This document shows positions 8,482 through 16,492 of a stretch of DNA of 20,264 bases, in pieces. Positions within the stretch are counted from its first letter, which is position 1. Each line of letters begins with the position of its first letter. The notes beneath the pieces are model-generated. The model was not told where the DNA came from. It was given only the letters and a program-made list of their open reading frames with translations, and ran no database searches. This stretch comes from Bacteroidales bacterium (GTDB lineage Bacteria; Bacteroidota; Bacteroidia; Bacteroidales; UBA3824). The stretch spans positions 1 to 20,264 of the forward strand of contig JAFXMJ010000260.1 in NCBI GenBank assembly GCA_017530465.1. Direction: 5' to 3'. The position numbers were made by a program, and so were the translations under genes.

Positions 8482-9609
8482 ATGCTTGAAGATATTACAC
8501 CTTTTATTGTGATGGAAGTGCTGGAAAAGGCACAGGAAATGGAACGTCAGGGCATCAACATAATACACATGGAAGTTGGCGAGCCTGATTTTGACGTGCC
8601 TTATTGTGTTAGTGAGGCTGTGGTAAATGCAGTAAGAAACGGACAAACGCATTACACTCATTCGCTCGGCATCCCCAAATTGAGGGAGGCGATTGCAACA
8701 CTATATTATGAGGAGTTTGGTGTTAGTTTTTCGCCCGAAAATATTGTTGTGACGTCGGGTTCGTCGCCCGCCATATTGATGGTATTGAGGACATTGTGCG
8801 ATGTTGGCGACGAGGTGTTGGTCTTCAACCCCGGATACGCTTGCTACGCCAATTTTGTGAGGGCTGTCAATGCTGTGCCGGTGAACATCGACCTCTGCCC
8901 CGAAGATGGTTTTCGTATTGACATTGAGGAAGTTAAAAAGAAGATAACGCCCAAGACCAAGGCAATCTTCATCAATTCGCCGTCCAATCCTTTTGGCGCG
9001 TTGATAGAGCCGGAAGTGATGCGGCAGATAGCCGAACTTGGCATTACCGTAATATCTGACGAAATCTACCACGGACTTGTCTATGAAGGCAAGGCTCATT
9101 CCATTTTGGAATATACCGACAATGCCTTTGTACTCAATGGGTTCAGCAAGCGGTTTGCAATGACTGGATTGAGGCTCGGCTACTTGGTAGCCCCCACGAA
9201 ATACATGCGCACATTGCAGATATTGCAACAAAACCTCTTCATCTGTGCGCCGAGCGATGCGCAGATGGGTGGCATCGCAGCCATCGAAGAGGCCGACGAG
9301 GATGTTGCGCGGATGTGCGCCATCTACGACGAGCGCAGGAAGTTTATCGTAGAGGGATTGAAACGGCTCGGCTTCAAAATATGGACTGAGCCTGTGGGCG
9401 CATTCTATGTATTTGCAGACGCAAGGATGTTTGCGGCAGATACCTACAAGTTTGCCTTCGACATACTCGAAAACGCACACGTGGGCGTCACCCCGGGCAT
9501 CGACTTCGGCTCGCAAGGACAAGGATTCCTGAGGTTTAGCTATGCCAATTCGCTGGAGAATATCAAGGAAGGACTTGCAAGATTGGAGAAATATCTGAAG
9601 ACCTTATAG
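8482..9609 (+). CDS. Class I/II PLP-dependent aminotransferase, 375 aa
   Basis: Cytosolic aspartate/alanine-type aminotransferase of fold type I. The PLP Schiff-base lysine is K223 in NGFSKRFAMTGLRLGY. Other family residues visible are N169 in SPSNPFG, D193 and Y196 in ISDEIYHGL (contacting PLP), and R351 in FLRFSYANS (binding the substrate carboxylate). The N-terminal MEVGEPDF and the GxPxLREAIA segment (residues 63-71) are typical. Length is normal. Substrate cannot be settled from sequence; aspartate, alanine or an aromatic amino acid are all possible, so no symbol is given. The 64-nt gap after rnz holds short A/T-rich repeats (CATAATT twice) and no TAnnTTTG, so it probably shares rnz's transcript. 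A strong terminator starts 8 nt after the stop. Confidence 0.92.
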   Translation: MLEDITPFIVMEVLEKAQEMERQGINIIHMEVGEPDFDVPYCVSEAVVNAVRNGQTHYTHSLGIPKLREAIATLYYEEFGVSFSPENIVVTSGSSPAILMVLRTLCDVGDEVLVFNPGYACYANFVRAVNAVPVNIDLCPEDGFRIDIEEVKKKITPKTKAIFINSPSNPFGALIEPEVMRQIAELGITVISDEIYHGLVYEGKAHSILEYTDNAFVLNGFSKRFAMTGLRLGYLVAPTKYMRTLQILQQNLFICAPSDAQMGGIAAIEEADEDVARMCAIYDERRKFIVEGLKRLGFKIWTEPVGAFYVFADARMFAADTYKFAFDILENAHVGVTPGIDFGSQGQGFLRFSYANSLENIKEGLARLEKYLKTL

Positions 9610-9616
9610 AAAAAAC

Positions 9617-9647
9617 GCCGGTTGCAATGGTTGCAGCCGGCATTTTT
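9617..9647 (+). terminator. Rho-independent terminator after the aminotransferase
   Basis: Stem GCCGGTTGCAA (9617-9627) pairs with TTGCAGCCGGC (9631-9641), 11 bp including one G-U pair, with a TGG loop and ATTTTT immediately after. It closes the rnz-aminotransferase unit. Confidence 0.93.
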
Positions 9648-9757
9648 GTTGAAATAAAAAAAATCAAACAAACAATCAAATCTTCTTATGGAGGCATAGC
9701 CTTTTTCTAAAATTTGTACGATGCAAAATTACAATGCAATCGTCTGCCGCACAATCC

Positions 9758-9801
9758 CTAAAAATAGGTATTTGTAAACGATACTTTTACTAAAAATAGG
9801 T
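9758..9801. promoter_or_regulatory. Two 12-bp direct repeats upstream of the SpoIIE sensor gene (candidate operator)
   Basis: CTAAAAATAGGT occurs at 9758-9769 and again at 9790-9801, 32 bp apart, about three helical turns. Each copy is partly symmetrical (CTA...TAG). The second copy ends about 51 bp before the -7 box at 9853, a position suited to an activator or repressor. I cannot name the protein that would bind. Confidence 0.5.
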
Positions 9802-9852
9802 GATTCGGCACAAAAATTGCAAAAAACTTGACGATATACTGCTAAAAATGTG

Positions 9853-9860
9853 TATCTTTG
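9853..9860 (+). promoter_or_regulatory. -7 promoter element for the SpoIIE sensor gene
   Basis: TATCTTTG, followed by CGG, lies 39 nt before the ATG at 9900. It is an exact TAnnTTTG match. A TTG at 9828-9830 is 22 nt upstream, slightly far for a -33 element. Confidence 0.6.
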
Positions 9861-9899
9861 CGGAAAGTTTGCACGCAGTTGCAGCATTACAACTACAAA

Positions 9900-12800
9900 A
9901 TGAAAAGATTTCTATCGCTCATATTATTGATTACCATGGTGGTAAGCGCATCCTACAGCCGCACGCTCGACGAGATTCGCCGCAGCGGAGTGGTCAGGGT
10001 GGCATTCACAAGAAGTGGTATGCAGACCATCAACCGCCAATTTGCCGAAGAGTTTGCAAAATTCATCAATTGTAAGCTTGAGTTTGTGGAGATAGAATGG
10101 AATGAGATATTCTCACACGATGGCATTGTGCCAGCAGATTACATCACCAACGACTCCGTATATTACACCCCCGACGCCCTGCTGAAAGCCGACTTCATCT
10201 GCGGCACCACTTATATATATGACTGGCGCGAAAAATTCTTTGACTTCGCGGGCGAGATGAAGGTGTCTGACCTCTTGATTGTTAGCAATTACCGTCAGCA
10301 AACATCTGTCGTAAACCAATTCTTTGTACCCGAAAGGATGCGCCCGACATCACAGAAATTGAAGGTAAAAAATTACCGTGACCTCAGGGGACTCAAGATT
10401 GCCCTGATGGGCAATTCGTCATACGAGCACAATATGCAGATTATCAACGATATGATAGGCGGTGGCATCGAGATAGTGAAGACTCGCAGCGAAGAGGAAT
10501 CGCAGGAACTTGCTCGGACTGGCAAAGTGGACGGCTTTGTGACTGTGTCATACGTCGGCTTGCAATTTGTCAACGCCAAGGAAAACAGGCAAAGATTCAA
10601 CCTCGCTTTCCCTGTAGGAGCCCCCGACAGAGTGGCGTGGGCGGCAGAAAAGGGCAATAAGACCCTCGTCGAGGAAATCGACAACTTCTTCCTGATGATG
10701 AAAGGCACGGGTCTTCTCGACAAGCTCTTCACCACATATTTCAACTTCAACTACGAATCGTACTCCAATATCATAGAGTCGTATTCCGACACCAAGACCA
10801 GCAGCACGAGCAACTACCGCGATATGGACGAAATCAAGGCGTCGGGCAAGCTCATAGTCGCACTTCGTGACCGTGACCTCGTGTACCACCCATCGGGCGC
10901 AAAACAATTCAACCACTCGCTCGCATATAGTTTTGCTAACTCACTCAATCTCAAACTCGAGATACACGTTGTGAAAGCCCTCGAAGAATACTTCAAGGAC
11001 AGTCATGGCGAAGTGGTGAAAGACAGCGCATATACACCGGAAGAGTTCAACAACTTCGACATCGCATGCGACCTCCTCTCGCCTGTGCCTTGGCGTCAAA
11101 ACAAGATAGACATCATCGACGTGCTGCCTACTGCCGACATTGTAGTGGCTCGCAAGGACAAGGACATCAAGTCAATCAACGACCTCGCCAAATATCAGGG
11201 CGTAACATCCAAGGGGTCTATCTACGAGGAAAAACTCATAGAAAACAACCTCCGCAACGGCGTCAATTACCATTACAAGGAGGCAAACGAATTTTTCCCC
11301 GAGGTCATCAGCGGCAAGGCAGACTACTGCATCGTCAACTTCGACATCTATTCGCTTCCAAAATATCCCGAACTCGAAGCAAAATTTGTGGTCGGCGACC
11401 TGTATTCTGTTGGCTGGGGCATCAAGAAAAACCAGCCCAAGCTCCGCCAGAAAATCATCGAGTTTCTCGAGCGTAGCAAGGAGTCAGGCAGCATCGACGA
11501 CGCATTCAAGGAGCAATCGTCGATACCGTACAAGGCGGCACAAAACCACCTCAACGCGATGTACCAGACCTATCAGACTGGCTACTTTCCATTTGTGTTC
11601 TACGGCTCCGACCAGGGATTGCCGCAGGAGGACATCAGGTGCATATTCCAGGACAACGAAGGCTATATGTGGTTTGGCACGCACTCGGGCGCAGTCAAAT
11701 TCAACGGACGCAAGATGGAGACATTTGCCAACGACGCTGGCATTGTCAATACCATTGTGTTTGACATAGCCCAAGACAGCAAGGGATGGATGTATTTTGC
11801 CACCATCGACGGCATAGTCTGCATAGACGACCTTGGCAATTTCTACAAATACTTTGAAGGCGTGGCATTCAAGCACATATATATAAATGCCAACGACGGC
11901 AAGTACGTATATGGCGACAAGGGACTATTTTTCCTGAGTGCCAACAACAAGCAGCAACTCCATATCAACTCTAAAGCCCCCGCGCTGCCCACCATCGTCA
12001 CTTCGCTCACGCAAAGCAAGACAGGACGCAATACATTCATTGCAACGCCAAAGGGCTTCTTCCTGATGGATCGCGAATACAATATCAAGCAACTCGCCAA
12101 CAAGGAGTGCTACAGCGTATTTGTGAAGGAAGATGGCGAGATATGGCTCTCCGCATACGACGGAGTTTACACTGGCTATTTGGCAGATTTCAATAGCGAC
12201 AATATCGACAGCCTCCGCATCAACAACCGCGTGAGCATCAACCCTAATTCGCGCATACGCACCATCAAGCAAAACAAGGACGGTTCGATATTCCTATTGT
12301 CGGATTTCGAGGCGTACCAGATATTCTCGTTGCAGCAGACTGCCATCAGGTACGACCAGTCAATCGGTCTCAAAAACCTGAAACTCCTCTCCTTCTTCGA
12401 GGACGAGGAAGAAAACTTCTGGTTTGGTTTTAGCGGCGGCATCCAAAAACTCACCAACCGCTCGCTCCGCAACCTCTACCCGGAACTCATCGACAGCTAC
12501 CTCAATAACATAATCGAGGACGCAAGCGGACGCATCTGGATGGCGTTCAACAACAAGATAATGTATTATCACAATACGCTTGTGGATTTTTCTGACCAAT
12601 TGGACGGCGACAAGCTGCCATACGTGGTGACATCATTGCCAGACGGCGACCTCTTCATCGCCGACAGCTACGGATGGTACATCTACGACGTCAAGAATCT
12701 CAAGCGCAAGCACGAAAAGAAATTTGACACCAAGATATTCAGCCTCAAGAATGTCTATGCATCGCCATCAGGCGACATATTCCTGATGTCGGGCACAGAC

Positions 12801-14771
12801 GGGTTGGTATATAGGATTGCAAGTTTCAACGAACAGCCTACGCCCATCACCAACGATTTCACATCGCTTGTAAGCCAGATTGTCAGCTACAAAGATATGC
12901 TGGTGGGCGGCAACAATACGGGACTTGTCAGGTACAATGGCATCACCTTTGAGAATCTCTGCGCCACGCCCTCGCCGGTGCTTGGTCTCGCCGCCATCGA
13001 CGATGTGCTTTGGGTGGGCATGGAGGAAGGTCTTGGCAAATTCACAATGGACGGCAATTTCCAGATGCTGACCATACCGACATTGCCCAACGTCTCCATC
13101 AACTCTATACAGAAGGTGGGCGACAAAGACCACGACAAAAACCACCTTTGGCTCGGCACTAACAGGGGCTTCTGCTATTACGACATCGCCAACAACAATG
13201 TCGATATCGTGGTGTACTCCAATGACGGACTTCCCGGCAACGAGATTGTCACCAACGGTCTTTTGCTTAATAGTAAAGGTGTGCTCTACGTGGCCACTTA
13301 CCACGGCGTATCGGCATACGACCTCCGCAAGGAAAACACCGTCAAATTTGTGCCACAGTGCCGCATCGAAAACCTCCTCCTCAACGGTGAAAAGATTTCG
13401 CTGCAGCGCAACAAGTTCAAGGCGGACGAAAACAACTTCATCTTTGAGCTTGCGGGTCTCTCCTTCAAGGACGAAGAAGCGATTACATACGAATTTTATA
13501 TGAAAGGTCTCGACAACGACTACACCGCGTCGAGAGGCAAGGAAAACAACGCCCGCTACCAAAACCTTCCCGCCGGCAAATACGAATTTGTATATCGCGC
13601 CAAGGGCAAGGACGGCATCTGGAGCACCGCCAATTCGTTCAAATTTGAAATAATGAAGCCCTTCTATCTGCGCTGGTGGGTGATATTGCTCTTTGTAGTA
13701 GCATTTGCAGCGTTGATAATCACTATCATAAAATGGCGTGAGAAACAGCTCAAACGTCGCAACGAGATGTTGGAGAAGATAGTGGAAGAGCGCACCTCGG
13801 AAATTGTGCAGCAGAAAGAAGCCATCGAGCTCAAAAACGCCGAGCTTGAACTCCAGCGAGAGGAAATCCTCACGCAGCGTGACGCCATCGAGGCAAAGAA
13901 CGCCACATTGGAACGTCAGAAGACAGAAATTCTCTCGCAGCGTGACGAACTCGAGGTACAGAAAAACATCGCAATGCAGCAGCGCGACGAGATTGCTCAC
14001 CACGAGCAGGAGATAATGGACAGTATTTATTATGCAAAGCGCATCCAGACAGCCATTATGCCTACGATGGACACCATATCGGCTGTGCTGCCCGAATACT
14101 TCATCCTCTTCCGCCCGAGGGACATCGTGAGCGGCGACTTCTACTACTTCAAGCACGTCAACCATTACGCTGTGATGGTGGCAGCCGACTGTACGGGACA
14201 CGGCGTGCCGGGCGCATTCATGAGCATGCTCGGTTCGGCGTTCATCAACGAAATCGTGGTCAACAATCAGGACGGCGTATCTACGGGACACATGCTCGAC
14301 CTCCTGCGCTCCTCTGTCATCGAATCACTCAAACAGACAGGAAAGGTGGAAGAAGCCAAGGACGGCATGGATATTGCAGTATGTATTTTGGATTTGGAGA
14401 CCAATCACCTTCAATTCTCTGGCGCGTTCAATCCGATGTTCCTCGTGCGCAACGGCGTACTGGAAGAATACCGCGCCGACCGTATGCCGGTGGGTATATT
14501 CGACCTTGGCAACGTTGGATTTACCACCAACGACGTTGATGCTCAATCGGGTGATATTGTGTATATCTTCTCCGACGGCTATGCATCGCAGTTTGGCGGC
14601 AAAAACGGCAAAAAGTTTATGTCGAGCCGATTCAAGAAGTTATTGGAGGAGGTTTCGACAGAGCCAATGGACAAGCAAAAACAATTGCTTGACGACAAAA
14701 TCGATTCTTGGATGGGCACCGATTACAATCAGGTGGACGACATCCTCGTCATCGGTTTCAAGATTCCTTAG
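9900..14771 (+). CDS. Transmembrane sensor: two solute-binding domains + propeller + Y_Y_Y + SpoIIE phosphatase, 1623 aa
   Basis: Predicted inner-membrane receptor with a PP2C-type serine phosphatase output. Residues 1-19 are a signal peptide. Residues 21-284 and 305-546 are two SBP_bac_3-like amino-acid-binding domains (IRRSGVVRVAFTRSG; IKASGKLIVALRDRD; both end in a GNxxL...GxLDxxFxxY-like helix). Residues 565-1145 are a Reg_prop propeller (GLPQEDIRCIFQDNEGYMWF, FGT..GAVKFNG). Residues 1170-1250 are Y_Y_Y (YEFYMKGLDNDY, YQNLPAGKYEFVYRAKGKDG). TM is 1258-1278. A coiled coil at 1280-1372 has a 21-residue repeat (EILxQRDxxE). SpoIIE is 1376-1623, with metal ligands D1413 (SGDFYYF), D1430 (AADCTGHGVPGAF), D1559 (FSDG) and D1614 (VDDIL). 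Start 9900 gives the signal peptide; a TTG 42 nt earlier lies inside the -7 box. A partner STAS or anti-sigma protein is not adjacent. Confidence 0.92.
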   Translation: MKRFLSLILLITMVVSASYSRTLDEIRRSGVVRVAFTRSGMQTINRQFAEEFAKFINCKLEFVEIEWNEIFSHDGIVPADYITNDSVYYTPDALLKADFICGTTYIYDWREKFFDFAGEMKVSDLLIVSNYRQQTSVVNQFFVPERMRPTSQKLKVKNYRDLRGLKIALMGNSSYEHNMQIINDMIGGGIEIVKTRSEEESQELARTGKVDGFVTVSYVGLQFVNAKENRQRFNLAFPVGAPDRVAWAAEKGNKTLVEEIDNFFLMMKGTGLLDKLFTTYFNFNYESYSNIIESYSDTKTSSTSNYRDMDEIKASGKLIVALRDRDLVYHPSGAKQFNHSLAYSFANSLNLKLEIHVVKALEEYFKDSHGEVVKDSAYTPEEFNNFDIACDLLSPVPWRQNKIDIIDVLPTADIVVARKDKDIKSINDLAKYQGVTSKGSIYEEKLIENNLRNGVNYHYKEANEFFPEVISGKADYCIVNFDIYSLPKYPELEAKFVVGDLYSVGWGIKKNQPKLRQKIIEFLERSKESGSIDDAFKEQSSIPYKAAQNHLNAMYQTYQTGYFPFVFYGSDQGLPQEDIRCIFQDNEGYMWFGTHSGAVKFNGRKMETFANDAGIVNTIVFDIAQDSKGWMYFATIDGIVCIDDLGNFYKYFEGVAFKHIYINANDGKYVYGDKGLFFLSANNKQQLHINSKAPALPTIVTSLTQSKTGRNTFIATPKGFFLMDREYNIKQLANKECYSVFVKEDGEIWLSAYDGVYTGYLADFNSDNIDSLRINNRVSINPNSRIRTIKQNKDGSIFLLSDFEAYQIFSLQQTAIRYDQSIGLKNLKLLSFFEDEEENFWFGFSGGIQKLTNRSLRNLYPELIDSYLNNIIEDASGRIWMAFNNKIMYYHNTLVDFSDQLDGDKLPYVVTSLPDGDLFIADSYGWYIYDVKNLKRKHEKKFDTKIFSLKNVYASPSGDIFLMSGTDGLVYRIASFNEQPTPITNDFTSLVSQIVSYKDMLVGGNNTGLVRYNGITFENLCATPSPVLGLAAIDDVLWVGMEEGLGKFTMDGNFQMLTIPTLPNVSINSIQKVGDKDHDKNHLWLGTNRGFCYYDIANNNVDIVVYSNDGLPGNEIVTNGLLLNSKGVLYVATYHGVSAYDLRKENTVKFVPQCRIENLLLNGEKISLQRNKFKADENNFIFELAGLSFKDEEAITYEFYMKGLDNDYTASRGKENNARYQNLPAGKYEFVYRAKGKDGIWSTANSFKFEIMKPFYLRWWVILLFVVAFAALIITIIKWREKQLKRRNEMLEKIVEERTSEIVQQKEAIELKNAELELQREEILTQRDAIEAKNATLERQKTEILSQRDELEVQKNIAMQQRDEIAHHEQEIMDSIYYAKRIQTAIMPTMDTISAVLPEYFILFRPRDIVSGDFYYFKHVNHYAVMVAADCTGHGVPGAFMSMLGSAFINEIVVNNQDGVSTGHMLDLLRSSVIESLKQTGKVEEAKDGMDIAVCILDLETNHLQFSGAFNPMFLVRNGVLEEYRADRMPVGIFDLGNVGFTTNDVDAQSGDIVYIFSDGYASQFGGKNGKKFMSSRFKKLLEEVSTEPMDKQKQLLDDKIDSWMGTDYNQVDDILVIGFKIP

Positions 14772-14810
14772 TATATTTTTTTACTGTTTCCTCATTAATA
14801 AGTTTTTCCA

Positions 14811-14867
14811 GGGACTGTCTGTCGGCTTGTTGACAAAACAACAGCTGCAAGGCGGTCCCATTTTTTT
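14811..14867 (+). terminator. Terminator after the SpoIIE sensor gene
   Basis: An outer stem GGGACT (14811-14816) pairs with GGTCCC (14854-14859). An inner stem TGTTG (14828-14832) pairs with CAACA (14839-14843) around ACAAAA. A run of seven T follows at 14861-14867. The structure is imperfect in the middle but well placed, 39 nt after the stop. Confidence 0.6.
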
Positions 14868-14922
14868 GCACATTTCGGTATAAAAAACATTGATTTTCTT
14901 TTTATTATTCCGCAAAAGAAGT

Positions 14923-14930
14923 TATATTTG
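14923..14930 (+). promoter_or_regulatory. -7 promoter element for the 162-aa protein gene
   Basis: TATATTTG, followed by CGC, is an exact TAnnTTTG match 32 nt before the ATG at 14963. Confidence 0.6.
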
Positions 14931-14962
14931 CGCAATACTTCACCCCAAAAAACCGCATTACC

Positions 14963-15451
14963 ATGGGATTTTTAGATGATTTGTTCAAGGCCGTCAATAC
15001 CCTCAAGAACGTAGCTGAGGAAATCAACAAGCAGACAGGCGGCGCATTAGGGCAGCAGCCTAAGCCTGCGCCCAACAACGGCAATCCTGCCGCCGCTCCG
15101 CAAAATGCCGCCTCGCAGAACGTGCCAGAGATGGAAGATGAGGAAGTGGACGTCAGGAAGGAGATAGAGGACATTGTAGCCGAATGTTTCCCGCAATACG
15201 AGCTGAGGCGCAACGTGTCGCCCACCACAATAGGCGGGCAGGGCAAGTTTCTCGATTATTCGTATGGACTGTACCGCGACGGCGCGCCGAGGCTGTTCAT
15301 CATGATTGTTGACAAGAAGACTTGCAGCCACAGGATTTACCGCTGGTCCAAGGAAGAAGCCGCCAGAAGGGGCATCACGATGATCAATTTTGTGGAGCAT
15401 TTCCCCAACAAATACGACTACGTGAAAAACCGCCTCGCACAATACTTGTAG
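14963..15451 (+). CDS. Small cytosolic protein with a conserved-looking C-terminal domain, unknown function, 162 aa
   Basis: No signal peptide. Residues 1-25 (MGFLDDLFKAVNTLKNVAEE) form an amphipathic helix that could lie on the membrane. Residues 26-56 are a low-complexity linker rich in Gln, Pro, Asn and Ala. Residues 62-162 form a compact alpha/beta domain (VRKEIEDIVAECFPQYELRR, then LDYSYGLYRDGAPRLFIMIV, then a CxHRIYRWSKEEAARRG helix and INFVEHFPNKYDYVKNRL). The DYxxGLYxDGxPxLFIMIV strand pair is distantly reminiscent of restriction-endonuclease-like folds, but I cannot see a complete PD-(D/E)xK site, so no nuclease activity is claimed. It has its own promoter, so it is probably not in the sensor's operon although it lies right after it. 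The 3' end is followed by a structured RNA. Confidence 0.75.
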   Translation: MGFLDDLFKAVNTLKNVAEEINKQTGGALGQQPKPAPNNGNPAAAPQNAASQNVPEMEDEEVDVRKEIEDIVAECFPQYELRRNVSPTTIGGQGKFLDYSYGLYRDGAPRLFIMIVDKKTCSHRIYRWSKEEAARRGITMINFVEHFPNKYDYVKNRLAQYL

Positions 15452-15489
15452 CCGGCAATTGTAGTATTAAAGGCTAAAAAAACAACTAC

Positions 15490-15637
15490 AAAGAAAGGGA
15501 AACGCATTATATATGCCCTGCGGTGGGCGAAGCATTGCGCAAAGGCGTATGAATATGGTCTTGCAGGTGACCGCGCAATGTTCAGCCTGGTATCAGGAGC
15601 ATTGCTCCTTTCAAAGCAATTTTCCCTTTCTTTTTTT
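15490..15637 (+). ncRNA. Candidate structured non-coding RNA (about 145 nt; 6S-like layout possible)
   Basis: A 13-bp perfect closing stem joins AAAGAAAGGGAAA (15490-15502) to TTTCCCTTTCTTT (15621-15633), and the T-run continues to 15637. Inside are GCCC/GGGC (15515-15518 with 15525-15528); AGCATTGCGC with GCGCAATGTT (15531-15540 with 15573-15582, one G-U); GGTC/GACC (15557-15560 with 15569-15572); and two competing hairpins, CCTG/CAGG (15586-15597) and AGGAGC/GCTCCT (15595-15609). The insert is richer in G and C than its flanks and no convincing gene occupies it. A long closed rod ending in a terminator is what a 6S RNA looks like, but I see no diagnostic sequence. It lacks the SRP RNA GGAAGCA core. 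No TAnnTTTG sits just upstream, so it might be processed from, or terminate, the upstream transcript. Confidence 0.5.
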
Positions 15638-15647
15638 CAAATTATTG

Positions 15648-15678
15648 TTGGTATCTATCAAAAATATTCGTAACTTTG
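15648..15678 (+). promoter_or_regulatory. Promoter for the 194-aa exported protein
   Basis: TTG at 15648-15650, a 20-nt spacer and TAACTTTG (15671-15678, followed by CAG) give the full Bacteroidota -33/-7 arrangement. This implies a leader of about 110 nt. A second -7-like box, TACTTTTG at 15738-15745, is closer to the ATG but lacks a -33 partner. Confidence 0.65.
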
Positions 15679-15795
15679 CAGCGCAACTATTAAATACTAC
15701 TATTTTTTATTATTCATCAAACATCACCGCTACTACGTACTTTTGCATTAGAATTAATTATTATTTTATGTATAACCTAAATTTTTGAAAAGACA

Positions 15796-16380
15796 ATGAA
15801 AGCAAAATTGTTTTTGGCGGCAGCTGCCATTGTGGCAGTATCCGCAACAGCGCAAGCCCAGGAGGCAAGGTACGAGTTTGAGAAGGCGGTAATCACCACC
15901 AAAGCAGAGATGATGGGTCAGCCGATGGTAACCACCTACTACATCGACGACTACGGCAAGAAGGAGGCATCGGAATTCACGATGGACATGTCAGCCATGG
16001 GTGGCAACAAGATGCAGATGCGCAGCGTGCGCCAGGCAGACGGCACGGTGACATTCGATGTCAACAACGTCAAGGAAGGTCACAAGAGCGAAGGCACTGT
16101 CAACTTCCTCAACCTCACCCCTGAAGTAATCAAGAAGCACAAAATCAAGGAGAAAGGCGAAGAAGTAATCGACGGCCGCCCGTGCAAAATCTACACGGTG
16201 AACACCGAGCAGATGGGCATGTCGGTGTCATCCACAGTATGGGTGTGGAAGGGCTTCACCGTCAAGACCGTAGTGGACGGCGGCATGTTCACCATCGAGA
16301 CCAAGCTGGACACCTTCGATGAAAACGGCAAAATCCCCGACGGCATCTTCACCATCCCCGACGGTATGAAAATCAGGTAG
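15796..16380 (+). CDS. Exported protein of unknown function, 194 aa (LolA/DUF4412-like fold possible)
   Basis: Signal peptide MKAKLFLAAAAIVAVSATAQ, cleaved near AQA/QE (residues 21-23). The mature 170 residues alternate beta strands with short turns: YEFEKAVITTKAEMMGQPMV, TTYYIDDYGKKEA, SVRQADGTVTFDVNN, then DGRPCKIYTVNTEQMGMSVS, a VWVWKGFTVKTVV strand and a C-terminal IPDGIFTIPDGMKIR. The strand order and the closing 'F.IPDG' resemble Bacteroidota periplasmic proteins of the LolA/DUF4412 type, which bind lipids or unknown ligands. The match is by eye only. It stands alone: its own promoter and long leader upstream, and a shared terminator 27 nt downstream. The single Cys at 130 cannot form an internal disulfide. 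Confidence 0.78.
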   Translation: MKAKLFLAAAAIVAVSATAQAQEARYEFEKAVITTKAEMMGQPMVTTYYIDDYGKKEASEFTMDMSAMGGNKMQMRSVRQADGTVTFDVNNVKEGHKSEGTVNFLNLTPEVIKKHKIKEKGEEVIDGRPCKIYTVNTEQMGMSVSSTVWVWKGFTVKTVVDGGMFTIETKLDTFDENGKIPDGIFTIPDGMKIR

Positions 16381-16407
16381 GCAACCACTACCCCACCCTC
16401 TAATAAC

Positions 16408-16450
16408 AAAATCATCCGCCCAGCTCATAGCAGCACAGGCGGATGATTTT
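16408..16450. terminator. Shared bidirectional terminator between convergent genes
   Basis: AAAATCATCCGCC (16408-16420) pairs perfectly with GGCGGATGATTTT (16438-16450) over 13 bp around a 17-nt loop, with further T at 16451-16453. It serves the plus-strand gene ending at 16380 and the minus-strand gene ending at 16493. Confidence 0.92.
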
Positions 16451-16492
16451 TTTATGTAATTGTTGTTAATTGTAATTGTTTTTTTATTGTAA

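Noticed and set aside
9858..9899. Upstream TTG start for the SpoIIE sensor (14 extra residues)
   Set aside because: The TTG lies inside the -7 box and the extra residues would bury the signal peptide; ATG 9900 fits better.
12768..14291. Open minus-strand frame of 507 codons opposite the SpoIIE sensor
   Set aside because: It is antisense to a gene with clear domains and catalytic residues. Its translation has no recognisable domain, has the Val/His/Phe-rich look of reversed coding sequence, and lacks a promoter.
15490..15637. SRP (4.5S) RNA or tmRNA
   Set aside because: The GGAAGCA/AGCAGG symmetric-loop core of SRP RNA is missing. There is no TpsiC arm or tag reading frame for tmRNA.
15513..15788. 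Plus-strand frame of 91 codons across the RNA region
   Set aside because: It crosses the T-run and a promoter, its residues look random (low-complexity Ile/Tyr/Asn end), and it has no plausible initiation context.
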